A DNA stretch of 64,000 nucleotides from Homarus americanus (taxonomy: Eukaryota; Arthropoda; Malacostraca; Decapoda; Nephropidae). The stretch lies in contig NW_024742338.1 in NCBI RefSeq assembly GCF_018991925.1, forward strand, positions 4,098,236-4,162,235. The letters are read 5' to 3'. Of the stretch, positions 13,801-25,900 are shown one piece after another. How positions within the stretch are numbered: position 1 is the first letter of the stretch; every line of letters starts with the position of its first letter. Below the pieces are notes generated by a model. The model made no database searches. It was given only the letters and a program-made list of their open reading frames with translations, and had not been told where the DNA came from. The position numbers were made by a program, and so were the translations under genes.

Positions 13801-14269
13801 ACAATACACATGAAAAATAGTAAAAGTGTTTGAATAATTTTCAAACTCCAAAAGTAAACATAGCATTTGACTCCACATGATTTTTCTCTCTACCATTTCT
13901 TTCCTATTCTCACTCTTGCTGTCTCTTATCTTTTTCTCTCTCCTCTTTTCCTTAAAAATACTGACAGGAAAGGAATGATTTAAATGCGGATTAAAGCAAG
14001 AAAACAGTCGACGGGGCTCAGTATACCAGAGACTAAAACAAAAGAGAGAGAGAGATCAGTCAGAAATATACAGAATATCATATTTCTTGCTGTGGACTCC
14101 CGTTGCCAGCGACCACTACCTAGAACAATTACCAACATCTTAGACACCGCGCTCCTTCTTCCCAGAATCTGATGCGACTCTATACCAAGTACGACTTACA
14201 TTTCAGCTCAGCGTTGGGAAGAAAATTGTAGACATGGGATATATAAAACTATGCACCGCTCTTAGAAAA

Positions 14270-14575
14270 TACTGGAGGTGTGTGGGAGGGTGGGGTGGGG
14301 TGGCAGTGGTGGTGGTGTGTGTGTGGGTGTGGGTGGTGTGGTGGTGTGTGGTGGTGGTGTGGTGGTGTGTGGGGTGGTGGTGTGTGTGGTGGTGGTGTGT
14401 GGGGTGGTGGTGGTGGTGTGGTGGTGGTGGTGGTGTGTGGGGTGTGTGTGTGGGGGTGTGTGTGTGGGGTGTGTGGGTGGGTGGAGGTGTGGGGGATGGA
14501 GTGTATGTGTGAAGGTGTGGAGGAGTGGAGGGATGGAGTTCTGTGTGTGTGGGGAGGAGTGTGGTGGGAAGGAGG

Positions 14576-14611
<36 letters not shown>

Positions 14612-15239
14612 TGGGAGGGTGTGTGGGGGAGGAGGGGGGAGGAGTCGTGTGTGGGGGGAGGAGGGTGGGGGAGGAGGGGGGGGGAGGAGATGTGTGGGGG
14701 AGGGGGCGTGTGTGGGGTTTCAGGAGGGTGGGAGATGGTGTGTGTGGGGGGGAGGAGGGTGTGTCGGGGAGGAGTGTATGGGGGTGAGTATGTGGGGGAG
14801 GAGGGTGTGGGGAGGAGAGTGTGTATGGGGGGTGAGTATGTGGGGGAGTGTGGGGTTTGTGAGGGTGGGAGATGTGTGTGTGTGGGGGAGGGTGCGTGTG
14901 GGGGAGAGTGTGTGGGGGGTGAGTATGTGGGGGAGGTGTGTGGGGTTTCAGTGAGGGAGATGTGTGTGTGGGGGAGGGTGTGTGTCGGGGGAGGAGTGTA
15001 TGGGGGTGAGTGTGGGGGGGTGTGTGGGGTTTCAGTGAGGGTGGGAGATGTGTGTGTGTGGGGAGGTGGGGAGTGTGCGTGTGTCGGGGGAGGAGAGTGT
15101 GTATGGGGGTGAGTATGTGTGGGGGGGGGTTTCAGTGAGGGAGATGTGTGTGTGTGGGGGGAGGAGGGTGTGTGGGGGGAGAAGAGTGTATGGGTGAGTA
15201 TGTGTGGGGGAGGCGTGTGTGGGGTTTCAGGTGGGGTGG

Positions 15240-15280
<41 letters not shown>
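14270..15280. repeat. 1-kb G/T-rich tract with many G-runs
   Basis: Strongly strand-asymmetric: the plus strand is nearly all G and T with frequent GGGG and GGGGG runs, organised as loose repeats of GTGTGTGGGGGAGGAGGG and GGGGTTTCAG. It ends in a pure (GT)n at 15243-15280. The valine/glycine/tryptophan open frames here are artefacts. Confidence 0.9.
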
Positions 15281-15456
15281 TCCAGCCGACGCCTCGTATC
15301 GCCCCAACACCTCCATACAGTGATATTATAACAATAACCTAACCTCTATAGACATTAACCTCATGACTAATTTTTTTCTTAATAGACCAGGTGAGAAAAC
15401 CAAGACAAAAATCGACCAGGTGGAGTCCTCAGTCGCGGCAGGTAACTCAGTTAGGG

Positions 15457-15460
<4 letters not shown>

Positions 15461-15497
<37 letters not shown>
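15461..15497. repeat. (GA)n microsatellite
   Basis: About 18 pure GA units; a shorter one sits at 15909-15934. Confidence 0.95.
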
Positions 15498-15499
<2 letters not shown>

Positions 15500-15639
15500 A
15501 CTTGGACTAACAAACATGTGTCTGACTCTTCAACGGCTGGCGGGGTCCTTCATGCTGCTGGCGGACCAAGAGGAGGAACCTCCAACTCCTCCCCCCCCTG
15601 AAGGTGTCCTGGGGGAGGGGAGGGGGGTATGAAGGCAGC

Positions 15640-18290
15640 AGCTGAGAGATACACATTAATGGGACGAGTTAAGTTATAAGTAGTAGCGAGTTAACCATCC
15701 TAACATCCCCTTGAACCCGCCAACAACACCTAACATCCACCTAAAGCACAACACTGACTCCGGCCTAACACCACAAAACTTCTTATCCTGTCACCACATT
15801 TGTCAGAGATACATACGTTGTCATATGCTAAATCTATCAACATAAAGTAGGTAATTTTTGGCTGAATTTAATGTACTTAAGATTAGTGAACATTAAAGCT
15901 TGGATTACGAGAGAGAGAGAGAGAGAGAGAGAGACGCCAATGCACAAAACTGATAGAATAAATCCCACACTGAAACTTGTTGAAGTAACGAAGCATCGAA
16001 CTGAGACTCGGAGCTCGTAAGTGTGTTTACATCTGTGACGTCACAAGCGAGGCTGGCAGACGAAATACTGGAGGAGTTTTATACCAGGCTGTCACGTGAT
16101 TGTCGAGCTGTCTACTTATATGACAATGGACAGCCACTCATCACTCGGCCAATTAGTCCACTACAATGAACGAATACTGTACACTACGCTAAAAAGATAG
16201 ATTCATGAAAACAATTCGGAAAATTCAGTCAACTATTTGTGGATGTCTTGCAAGAAAATAATGACCCAAATGAATTCTGTTACGACTACCACTACTACTA
16301 CTACTACTACTACTAACCTCTAAACTATTAATGTTGCTACTACCACCACTCCCACTATCTTAGTTGTTGCTACTACCACCACTAACCCAAGCCCCTAGCT
16401 CTCTTTCCACTACTACCACCACTACCACCATTAAATTACTAGTACAGGATACGTAAAGAAAATATCAGCGTAAAAAGGTAAATAAAATTCACTTGAAATT
16501 TATACACAAGTTGAATTCCACTGTGGTGACGTGAGCGCTTATCAAACCTCACTTACTGTAAATGCAAATGACTGTGGCACAAGTGTATGACTGAGTAGAA
16601 CATGATGATCTAACCCGCGTGGGGAATGTGAGGCTGAATACTGTACCAGGCAGCCCCCTCCCCGTGATTTTATATGGTTCCCCTTGAAACGTTTTCTCTC
16701 ATGGCCAATATAAGGTGATGTCAACATGTTTGGACGGCTGTTCCTCTTTCTTCAATGGGCGTCGGTTCTAATAGGTCCCATTAATGGGTCACTAGGATTG
16801 AGTCATCATAAAGAACTAGGGCCCGTTAGGTCTAGGGCCTGATAGGACTGGGGGACCATAAGCGCTGGAGGCCGATTAATTTAGACTGAAGGACCAATAC
16901 TAAACGTTAGGCTATAGCTTGGCGTTCTATTACGACTACAACACACAAGTCCCTCTCCAGGGTCCACCTCTCCTGGCTTCTGTATATTAATCATTGATAT
17001 TGAATGGAAAGACACAGTTATTGGGGTTGGTTGGTGATACGGAGAGAAGAGAGCATAGGGTGCAAGAAGGGTACAGTACAAGGTAAAGTTCAGAAGTGGG
17101 AAATATAAGAGGAGGTTGACAGCAGGTGGGCTATCCACCTTGCGGAGTGGTTAGTTATTGTCCCCGAGAACTTTTGTTTCATTTCGGAACACTGAACACT
17201 GAACACTGAACACTTGTCAACAAACAGTCCCGGAGTGAACGTCAGCCACATTGTTTATGTTTACAGCTGCGTGACGTCAGTGTTGCACTTCGAAAAGTTC
17301 TGTAATTTATACAAACAAAAATGTTACGTGGGAGAAAAGAACATTTGTTATATGTCGTCTGTTGTTGGGGGAAGATTGAGGTAATGGTAAGATTAGGTTA
17401 ACACAAGTGTACTGAAGAAAACTGTTGTCTGTGTTGTGTGAGATCAAGAGATGGCGACATTGTCTACGTGTTTTGATAATCAGCTGCTGAGGAAAAGTAA
17501 TCATTATTTAGTCTTAGTTACCACACATGAGAGTTACTCCGGTTACGCATACATTAGATAAATATATTATCTGTCTGGTGGCAATATCCGGCAACTCAAC
17601 ATTCGGAGTTGCCGGACCGAAAAAAAAAATACGGGGAAATATTTCTATCATATTCAAATCACATAATATCGTCATTACCTAAACACAGCACACCAAGCAA
17701 GCCTCTATAGTACAGAACACACATCCCATCCATAACTCAGTATCAATAACAATATTATAAAGTAAAGGAGCTTAATTTGTTTTAATCAACCCGGGGGAAA
17801 CAATTACTCATGTAAGGTATATTAAATGATATTAGATCCAGCTCGGGGAGGCTCACCCACCCTCTCACCACGATTGCAATCTGCTAAATGCATTCATGAA
17901 GTGGGCGCTGATTTGATTGGTTCTGTCCCATATCCAGCTATGAACCCACGCTACCAACCATTCTCAAAGATTCGCACGTTGATGTATTTCCCGTCTAAAT
18001 GGCTCACATAACTTAAAACCAAAAAGACTGATTCTACAAGATTCGTAAGTTAATTTTTGCCCTTGGTGTATAAAGGCGTCTAATTAACTCTTATTACGGT
18101 ACAATGACAGATTCTCAAATATTCAGATGTATTTTTTTTCTCGTAACTGTGAATGTGAAATTGCATCTACCCGACTCATTTAGATAAACATGATACAAAG
18201 ATAGATTAGAATTAGGTTAGGATGGTTAAAATTGCTCTTCTCAGGTCACTGTTGTTTACCTCTCCTAGACGGACGGACGCTTACACGGAC
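15640..18290. other. Largely single-copy-looking DNA, no gene recognised
   Basis: Apart from short (ACT)n/(ACC)n stretches at about 16278-16440, no repeat or coding signal is seen. The open frames here are short, of biased composition and without recognisable domains. A perfect 11-bp hairpin lies at 17587-17616. Confidence 0.5.
17587..17616. other. Perfect 11-bp inverted repeat
   Basis: TCCGGCAACTC, an 8-base loop, then GAGTTGCCGGA, followed by a run of nine As. Function unknown. Confidence 0.85.
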
Positions 18291-18295
18291 AGAAG

Positions 18296-18482
18296 AAAAG
18301 TCACATATACGGAAAGGTCACACGGACGGTAGGAAGGTTACACGGACGGAAGGAAGGCCACACGGACGGTAGGAAGGTTACACGGACGGAAGGAAGGCCA
18401 CACGGACGGTAGGAAGGTTACACGGACGGAAGGAAGGCCACACGGACGGTAGGAAGGCCACACGGACGGTAGGAAGGTTACA
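18296..18482. repeat. 20/40-bp minisatellite (CACGGACGG(T/A)AGGAAGG)
   Basis: Nine 20-bp units that mostly alternate between a GTAGGAAGGTTA type and a GAAGGAAGGCCA type, so the effective period is 40 bp. Confidence 0.9.
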
Positions 18483-18769
18483 GGAGCAGATAAACCAAGT
18501 ACTTCCCCTCACCACCCATCCTTCCCCTCACCACCCAACCTTCCCCTCACCTCTCCAACCTTCCCCTCAACTCCCCAACCTTCCCCTCACCTCTCTCTCC
18601 CTCCTCATAATAATGTCTCCTTAAAGAACAACATGTTACCTCACCTGTTAATTGGACATCAACCTGTTTTCTTTCGCGGTCTCTCGTGTGGGGGGGGGGA
18701 GATGGGGTGGTGTGGGGGTAATTGGGAAGGAAGTTTGTGTGTAGTTGAGGGGAGTCTAGGAGGGGTGTC

Positions 18770-18773
<4 letters not shown>

Positions 18774-18808
<35 letters not shown>
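18774..18808. repeat. (GA)n microsatellite
   Basis: About 17 GA units. Confidence 0.95.
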
Positions 18809-18810
<2 letters not shown>

Positions 18811-20495
18811 TATCTTATATATGGTGGTGTTTACATGTCAATCACGCTGCCAGTTGGATTTTGTCGTGATCATTCAGTAAACATATAACCAAGAGACCCA
18901 ATAGATAGACGACCTATTATGAATTAGTCTATTAACCAAAGTCCGTCTAAATTTGGTGAGCTTAGCAACCGTCGTAACTCGTTGAAAAATGATTGTTTGT
19001 TGGTCGCTATGGGAGTGGCGTCATCGATACAGTTCCAATAATTTTTTCCTTTTATATTATCGTGCGGAAGTTATATACCACGGCTTATAAAACGACGGAA
19101 CAAGATAAACGTGACTGAAAACGCGACCAAATCTCTTCAAACAATACATACTGTCCTATATAATGTATTGGAAAAGAATAAATGTACTTGAACAAAACAG
19201 AAAACGGGTTTTTTTCGCGAAAGTTCCCGTCAATGGAAAGAAAACGTATCCATTGTTGTATTTTATGTAATACGTACTTTTATACTTTTATCACTGGGTA
19301 GAAAATATAAAATACGAAAACTATCCGAGTCTTGAAAACAGGAAACATACATCATACCTACATAAACCTGTATAATAAATGTCACTATACAGAGAATATA
19401 CAACACTTCATCACTCGGATATATACGTCCAGTTTGTCGTCCCGGAAAGAAAAGTGAAAGGATTAAGGAAATAAATGGCGTAGTTATGGTGGGGGGGGGG
19501 AAATAATGCCTTTCTATTGTGAGTGTTAGTAAGGAGTGTGTTATAAGGTTGTATATGTAGGAGAAAACCATTACCAGTACGACTCGATAGTTCCAGAAAA
19601 TAACAGGACAAGATTTTGTTTTCAGAGCAAGAGTTGTTGATTCACGCTTCCAACTAGCCTCCTGAAATTATCTTCCTTATGTCTATTAATATCCTGAAAC
19701 TACTCTAAGTACATCAGAATAAACTAATGACTAACACTGGAGGTCTCTTAAGAATCCAGGTTTGTTTCTTTATTCCTTTTCTAAACAACACCTGCCTGCC
19801 TCAGTCCATGTACCATGCCTTACTCGTGGGCGTGACCCGCTGGTGTTAATCTTATGAGGGTGACTGACACACACAAACGCGCACTCACACCACCTCCTCC
19901 CCTTTAGCGGCGATTCACGCACAAAAATTTTTCTCTCTCTCAAAGGCGACGTTTTCAAGGCTGTGATCCCGGGTGTCGTTGGATGGACCTCCTGTTGGGT
20001 GTCATAAATGGACCGAACCTCAGGGATGGTTAGGGCTAAGAACTTGGGATTTAAGGCAGAGGACGATGACAGTCTAAATAATTTTGTGTCGATAAAAAAT
20101 ACGAGATTATTTGGACGTAAATATGAATACAAGATCTTAAAGGTGACCAAGACAACAACATGTCTGACTCATCCTCTGACCTGCATCACCTGGCACGAAT
20201 TTATTATCACTCGCGAAAATGGAAACATTTTGTTGGTACCTTTGTTTATTTTCTGTAGACTATTTTGAATTGGTAAAACGTATTCAGTGACCGGAAAACA
20301 AAACAAAAGAAAAAACGAATATAAACTTACCCAAAAATAGCGCTGCCCCTCAAATATGCATAGAATTTTTTTGGGTGAGACGAGTCAGTGGAGCTCTGTG
20401 GCTAGCCATCCTCCTGCACGAGTTGTAATGCAGACGTATAACCTTATAAGCGAATCACTCGATTCTGTAAACAATGCCCGACAGCGAGTTGCCTG
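18809..20495. other. No gene recognised
   Basis: Mixed-composition DNA. The open frames at 19263-19571, 19770-20150 and 20008-20268 overlap on opposite strands, lack domains and have no convincing splice context. Confidence 0.45.
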
Positions 20496-20499
20496 ATGG

Positions 20500-21393
20500 T
20501 TATGAGACTGGCTCAGTGGTGGAAGTGAGGGTGGGATATGACTGGCTCAGTGGTGGAAGTGAGGGTGGGATATGACTGGCTCAGTGGTGGAAGTGAGGGT
20601 GGGATATGACTGGCTCAGTGGTGGAAGTGAGGGTGGGATATGACTGGCTCAGTGGTGGAAGTGAGGGTGGGATAGTGGTGGAAGTGAGGGTGGGACTGAC
20701 TGGCTCAGTGGTGGAAGTGAGGTGGGATATGACTGGGCTCAGTGGTGGAAGTGAGGGTGGGACATGACTGGCTCAGTGGTGGAAGTGAGGGTGGGGATAT
20801 GACTGGCTCAGTGGTGGAAGTGAGGGTGGGTGATATGACTGGCTCACTGGCTCCTGGCTCAGTGGTGGAAGTGGGGAGGATGTGACTGGCCAGTGGGGAA
20901 GTGAGGTGGGATATGACTGGCTCAGTGGTGGAAGTGAGGTGATATGACTGGCTCAGTGGTGAAGTGAGCTGGCTCAGTGGTGGAAGTGAGGTGGGATATG
21001 AGCTGGCTCAGTGGTGGAAGTGAGGGTGGGATATGACTGGCTCAGTGGTGGAAGTGGAGGGCAGAGATATGACTGGCTCAGTGAGGTGGAAGTGAGGTGG
21101 GATGTAAACTGGCTCAGTGGTGGAAGTGAGGGTGGGATATGACTGGCTCAGTGGTGGAAGTGAGGGTGGAGAATTGGCTGGGATATGACTGAGCTCCAGT
21201 GGGGTGGAAGTGAGGGTGGGATATGACTGGCTCAGTGGTGGAAGTGAGGTGGGATATGACTGGCTCAGTGGTGGAAGTGAGGGTGGGATATGACTGGCTC
21301 AGTGGTGGAAGTGAGGGTGGGATATGACTGGCTCAGTGGTGGAAGTGAGGGTGGGATATGACTGGCTCAGTGGTGGAAGTGAGGGTGGGATAT
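20500..21393. repeat. 35-bp minisatellite, about 25 copies
   Basis: Unit GATATGACTGGCTCAGTGG followed by TGGAAGTGAGGGTGGG. The first four and last four copies are essentially identical. The middle (about 20670-21240) contains many small insertions and deletions. Confidence 0.95.
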
Positions 21394-21399
21394 GCTCCC

Positions 21400-22028
21400 G
21401 TATTAAATGGTTATGGGGTTTTTTCTATTAACTGTGTTGGAATATGAGAGCGACGCAGTGCCATTATTTGTGTATTTAACGTGTTCAGTTATGGCTTCCA
21501 TGAGCGAGTTAGAAAACTCTTTACCTCAATACAATTTTTAGTTTTAAATTCTTGAAAATTAAAACAGGTAATTTGTTGGCAAAATTGCACAAACTAATGA
21601 GTTACATGGGGAGTATTTAAAACACCAGGAACACGTAAATACATCACCTTACCTGTACTGTACAAGAGTTCATGACAGGTGCAATTCCTGCCTTAATTTT
21701 CCGCTCCTGGTTGCTGTCTCATCTGCGTTCCTCCTTCCCGTTTGGATCCACATTTTTATTTACTCCTCTGGCTTGAAGATGAAATGGTGGCCCAGCCAGC
21801 TTGATGAAGAGCTGCCGTGATGAGTCTGGAGGCTAACACAATTTCTTGTGGCATTAACAGCAGTGCTCAGGCAGCAGAATGATCGCTCACATTCACTTCT
21901 TGATATGATCACCGAGCTGACGGTAGACATCAATGGTTTTAATTTTGATGAAATCATTTCTCCTTTATCGTCTATTTACTGTTGAAGTACTTGTACTGAA
22001 CCGTTCATTGATACTTGAAACTGTTCAC
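21400..22028. other. No gene recognised
   Basis: A short open frame on the minus strand (21760-21957, SVIISRSECERSFCCLSTA) resembles the C-terminal dimerisation segment of hAT-type transposases, where a conserved SERxFS motif occurs. It is too short and decayed for a firm call. Confidence 0.35.
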
Positions 22029-22029
22029 T

Positions 22030-22500
22030 CAGGTAGTGATCAGCTGTTATTAGGCCAGTCACTGATCAGCTGTTATTAGGCCAGTCACTGATCAGCTGTT
22101 ATTGGGCCAGTCACTGATCAGTTGTTATTATGCCAGTCACTGATCAACTAGTTTCGGGCCAGTCACTGATCAGCTGTTATTGGGCTAGTCACTAATCAGC
22201 CGTTAATGAGACAGTCACTGATCAGCTGTTATTGGGCCAGTCACTGATCAGCTGTTATTGGGCCAGTCACTGATCAGCTGTTATTGGGCTAGTCACTAAT
22301 CAGCCGTTAATGAGACAGTGGCTGATCAGCTGTTATTATGCCAGTCACTAATCAGCTGTTATTGTTCAGTCACATCAGTTATTATTGGGACAGTGGCTGA
22401 TCAGCTGTTATTATGCCAGTCACTGATCAGTTGTTATTATGCCAGTCACTGATCAACTAGTTTCGGGCCAGTCACTGATCACTGTTATCGGCCCAGTTAC
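22030..22500. repeat. 26-bp minisatellite with TGATCA palindromes
   Basis: About 18 copies of CAGTCACTGATCAGCTGTTATTGGGC. Sub-types (AGCTGTTATTGGGC, AGCCGTTAATGAGA, ACTAGTTTCGGGC) recur in the same order, showing higher-order duplication. Confidence 0.92.
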
Positions 22501-22609
22501 TAATCCAATAACAGCTGATGTACTCGTGTAGTTAATTGCCTTGTTACGAGCTTAATGACGTCAACGATCCAATAAGTAAAACAAAACATCTATCAGAAAC
22601 ATAGTAAAT

Positions 22610-22875
22610 GGTAAGGTTAGTTCACGTGAACTGTGTTAGATTAGAGGACGTATACTGTTAAGTTAGTTTACGTGTAATTAGGTTAACTTTACAGTATATA
22701 AGGTTACTTTCGGCTACATTAGGTTAGTTTAGATTAGCTTACGTTTCGATATGTAAACTTAGGTTAGGTTTTGGTTACATCAGGCTACATTAGGATACTT
22801 TAGGTTACTTTGGGTTAGTCTTCATTAGTTTAGGTTAGGTTACGTTTCGACATGTAAACTTATCTTACGTTGAAC
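22610..22875. repeat. Degenerate TTAGG-like DNA with a duplicated 32-bp block
   Basis: Scattered GGTTA/TTAGG units. A block TTACGTTTCGATATGTAAAC at about 22739 recurs with one change at about 22846. Confidence 0.75.
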
Positions 22876-23029
22876 TTGAAAAGATCTCCCGTCCTTCGTG
22901 TGTCAAGGAAGGGCCTCAGTGGTACAATACATCCCTACTGCGTTCTCCTTCGTCAGGTGTTGTATCGACGTGAAAAAGCCACCCGCTTCCTTCACCGCCA
23001 GCAGGGAGGAGTTGAACGATGACCATAGC

Positions 23030-23520
23030 TGTTACCATAGTGAGTGTACAGTGTTAGTGTGTTTATACAGTGCCATGGTGATTGCATAGTGCCAGTAATT
23101 GTGCAGTGTTAGTGATTATATAGTGCCAAAGGGATTATATAGTGCCATGATGATTGTATAGTGTTAGTCTTTATACAGTGCCATAGTGATTATAGTACAG
23201 TGCTAATGTTTATACAGTACCATGGTGATCATATAGTGCCAAAGGGATTATATAGTGCCATGATGATTGTATAGTATTAGTCTTTATACAGTGCCATAGT
23301 GATTGTAGTACAGTGCTAATGTTTATACAGTACCATGGTGATCATATAGTGCCAGAGTTATCAAATAGTGCCATGATGATTGTACAGTGCCAGTGATGAT
23401 ACAGTGCCATGTAGATCATATAGTGCCATGATGATTGTACAGTGGTCGTGATTATACAGTGCCATGGTGATCATATAGTGCCAGGGTTATTGCATAGTGC
23501 CATGATGATTGTACAGTGAG
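23030..23520. repeat. Degenerate minisatellite (TATAGTGCCATGATGATTGTA-like)
   Basis: Some 20 variable units containing (C/T)AGTGCCA. A longer block of about 125 bp (23110-23230) repeats at 23233-23355. Confidence 0.8.
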
Positions 23521-23658
23521 ATAAAAGGTAAAGATGAGGGTTGAAGATTGTAAAGATGAATGTTTGGGGTGAGAAAGTGTCTTGAGAAGTGAATGGTGAT
23601 GGTGGTATGGTGAGGGAGACAGGTGAGAGGTTAATTAGGTAGATGTGTGGCAGTACAG

Positions 23659-23667
<9 letters not shown>

Positions 23668-23694
<27 letters not shown>

Positions 23695-23974
23695 AAGTGA
23701 GACAGAGAGAGGAAGACGTAGAAAGCTAAGAGTGTGAAAGAAAGTGAGACAGAAAGAGGAAGACGTCGTAGAAAGCTAAGAGTAAGAGAAAGTAGGATAT
23801 AGAAAGTAAATAATATTAATAAGTATGTGGGAATATTTCTACTTTCTATTTCTATTCATTTTTACACTTATTCTTACTTCACTTTCTCCTCTCTTTCTCT
23901 TTTTGGTTTTCTCTCTCTATTCTTTCATTCACTCATAAGGTAGAAGAGGATTCAGAAACATGTGATTAGATTAC

Positions 23975-24012
<38 letters not shown>

Positions 24013-24014
24013 CC

Positions 24015-24070
<56 letters not shown>

Positions 24071-24220
24071 TAACATCATCATCATCATCATTATCATCAT
24101 CATCATCATTAGGACCAAGATACCCAAAACAAACAGCTACCCTTAAAATAATGATTTATTGGGGGAGTGAGTGGGAGGAGGAGGGGGGGAGGAGGGGGAG
24201 GAGGGGAGGAGGGGACAGAC
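23668..24220. repeat. (GA)n, (ATC)n and G-rich simple repeats
   Basis: (GA)n at 23668-23693, a trinucleotide (ATC)n with rare ACC/ATT variants at 23977-24113, then a GGAGG tract at 24173-24215. Confidence 0.9.
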
Positions 24221-25007
24221 CACACGCACAATTGAATATATCTTCTCTGGTCAACTGAGATCAAAACAAAAAAACAAACAAACACACAAACGGATATAAA
24301 AACATATTTCTCATATCTGTTTAAGGAAATATAATACATAGGTGTCCCATTAAGCTCCTCAGAAGTAAATCTATATCTCATCCATAAATACAAAGAATAT
24401 ATTCCATATCTCTTATAAACAATGAACAAATATATTTCTCATCTTAAAACAAAGACATACAGTATATTATTATTATTTCATCTTAAAAAAAACAACAATT
24501 ATATTTCTCATCGTTATAAAATATATATATGTACAGTATATAGGAATCCGTTTGATAATTGAAAAAAAAGTAATTATATTTTTTGGCGGCAAACATTATA
24601 ATGGATATGTATCAACTATATAATATAATGACAAATACATATAATGCTAAAATAAATCTTTGCTATAATATTTTAAATTTATTTATTTTTCTAAAGTGAC
24701 CTAAAAGGGGAAGTGTAACAGCTGTTTGTTTGTTGATTGTTGTTGTGACTTACAGAGCAAAATATATTCCAACAGGTGTTATTGTCTGAACATCTGTACA
24801 AGTGTAGACGTGTACACCTTTAATAAGCGTGTACACGTGAACATGTATAGACCTCAAGAAGTGTAGTACTGTACAACCTACACGACACAAATATCTACCA
24901 GCGTAGGTGAGTTGTGGTGAACATCTCAACAAGTGTGGTTATGTTCACCTCGGGAGAACAATAAGAACACTGGGGTCGTGTACACCAGCTGACAGAGACA
25001 CAGCGGA

Positions 25008-25174
25008 GTCGGTGAGTTGTCCTGTCGGGCGTCGGTGAGTTGTCCTGTCGGGCGTCGGTGAAGTGTCCTGTCGGGCGTCGGTGAGTTGTCCTGTCGGGCG
25101 TCGGTGAAGTGTCCTGTCGGGCGTCGGTGAGTTGTCCTGTCGGGCGTCGGTGAAGTGTCCTGTCGGGCGTCGGT
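25008..25174. repeat. 23-bp minisatellite (GTCGGTGAGTTGTCCTGTCGGGC)
   Basis: Seven copies that mostly alternate between GAGTTG and GAAGTG forms. Confidence 0.93.
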
Positions 25175-25229
25175 ACCGGGGCTCAGAGAGGTAGGCAGAC
25201 GGGCCGGATCAACAACACCCGCCAGTCTG

Positions 25230-25900
25230 TACACGCCCCGTACTGTACACCCCCTACCCCCCCCCCCTTCTGTACACTCTTAGTACACCCTTTTCTATAC
25301 ATTGTTTCTTCAGTAACACCTCCTTGGGTACATTATTACCTCAGTACATCCCGCTTCTGTACATTAATATTTCAGTGTTTCCAGTTCTGTACACAGCTTC
25401 CTTAATAAATTTCCTCTGTACACCAATACTACAGTACAACCTCATTTGTACTCTGTTACTTCAGTACTTTCCCTTCTGTACACTGTTCCTTGTACAAATC
25501 TCCTCATGTACACTGTTACTTCAGTATACATTCTTCTGTATATTGTTAATCCTGTACAATCCTTCCTGTACATTGCTGTTTGTGTACAATGATTGCTGTA
25601 CGATGTTATGACCCTGACGTTCACTGTGTTATCATCTCATTATGTTCATCCATGTACAACGATACACCAGAATATCGACTTGCGTGTTCACCGAATGACT
25701 TGGTGAACACAGGAACCTTGTATGGAAAAACTGTAGCAAAGCCACAGTTGTATATCCTCTGTTGTACACCGCTACAGTGTTCTTGTACAACGTTACTTCT
25801 GTTCAACAGTTCTTACGATGTTACAATTGAACATCTGCTGTTCACTGTTTCGATGACTTTCATGTACTACATGTGTATGGAAATTCCTGTACGAGATTCA
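25230..25900. repeat. Degenerate TGTACA-rich minisatellite
   Basis: Units of roughly 27-30 bp resembling CTGTACACTGTTACTTCAGT, decaying to the right. The palindrome TGTACA recurs many times, and also in the preceding 24790-24960. Confidence 0.75.

Noticed and set aside
14234..15342. Overlapping Val/Gly/Trp-rich open frames
   Set aside because: Artefact of the G/T-rich tract.
18296..18482. Possible CRISPR array (regular 20-bp units)
   Set aside because: No unique spacers between repeats and a eukaryotic context; a simple minisatellite.
20008..20268. 86-codon plus-strand frame
   Set aside because: No domain, no neighbour, overlaps a minus-strand frame of equal quality.
22030..22500. Possible CRISPR-like regular repeat
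   Set aside because: Units are contiguous with no distinct spacers.
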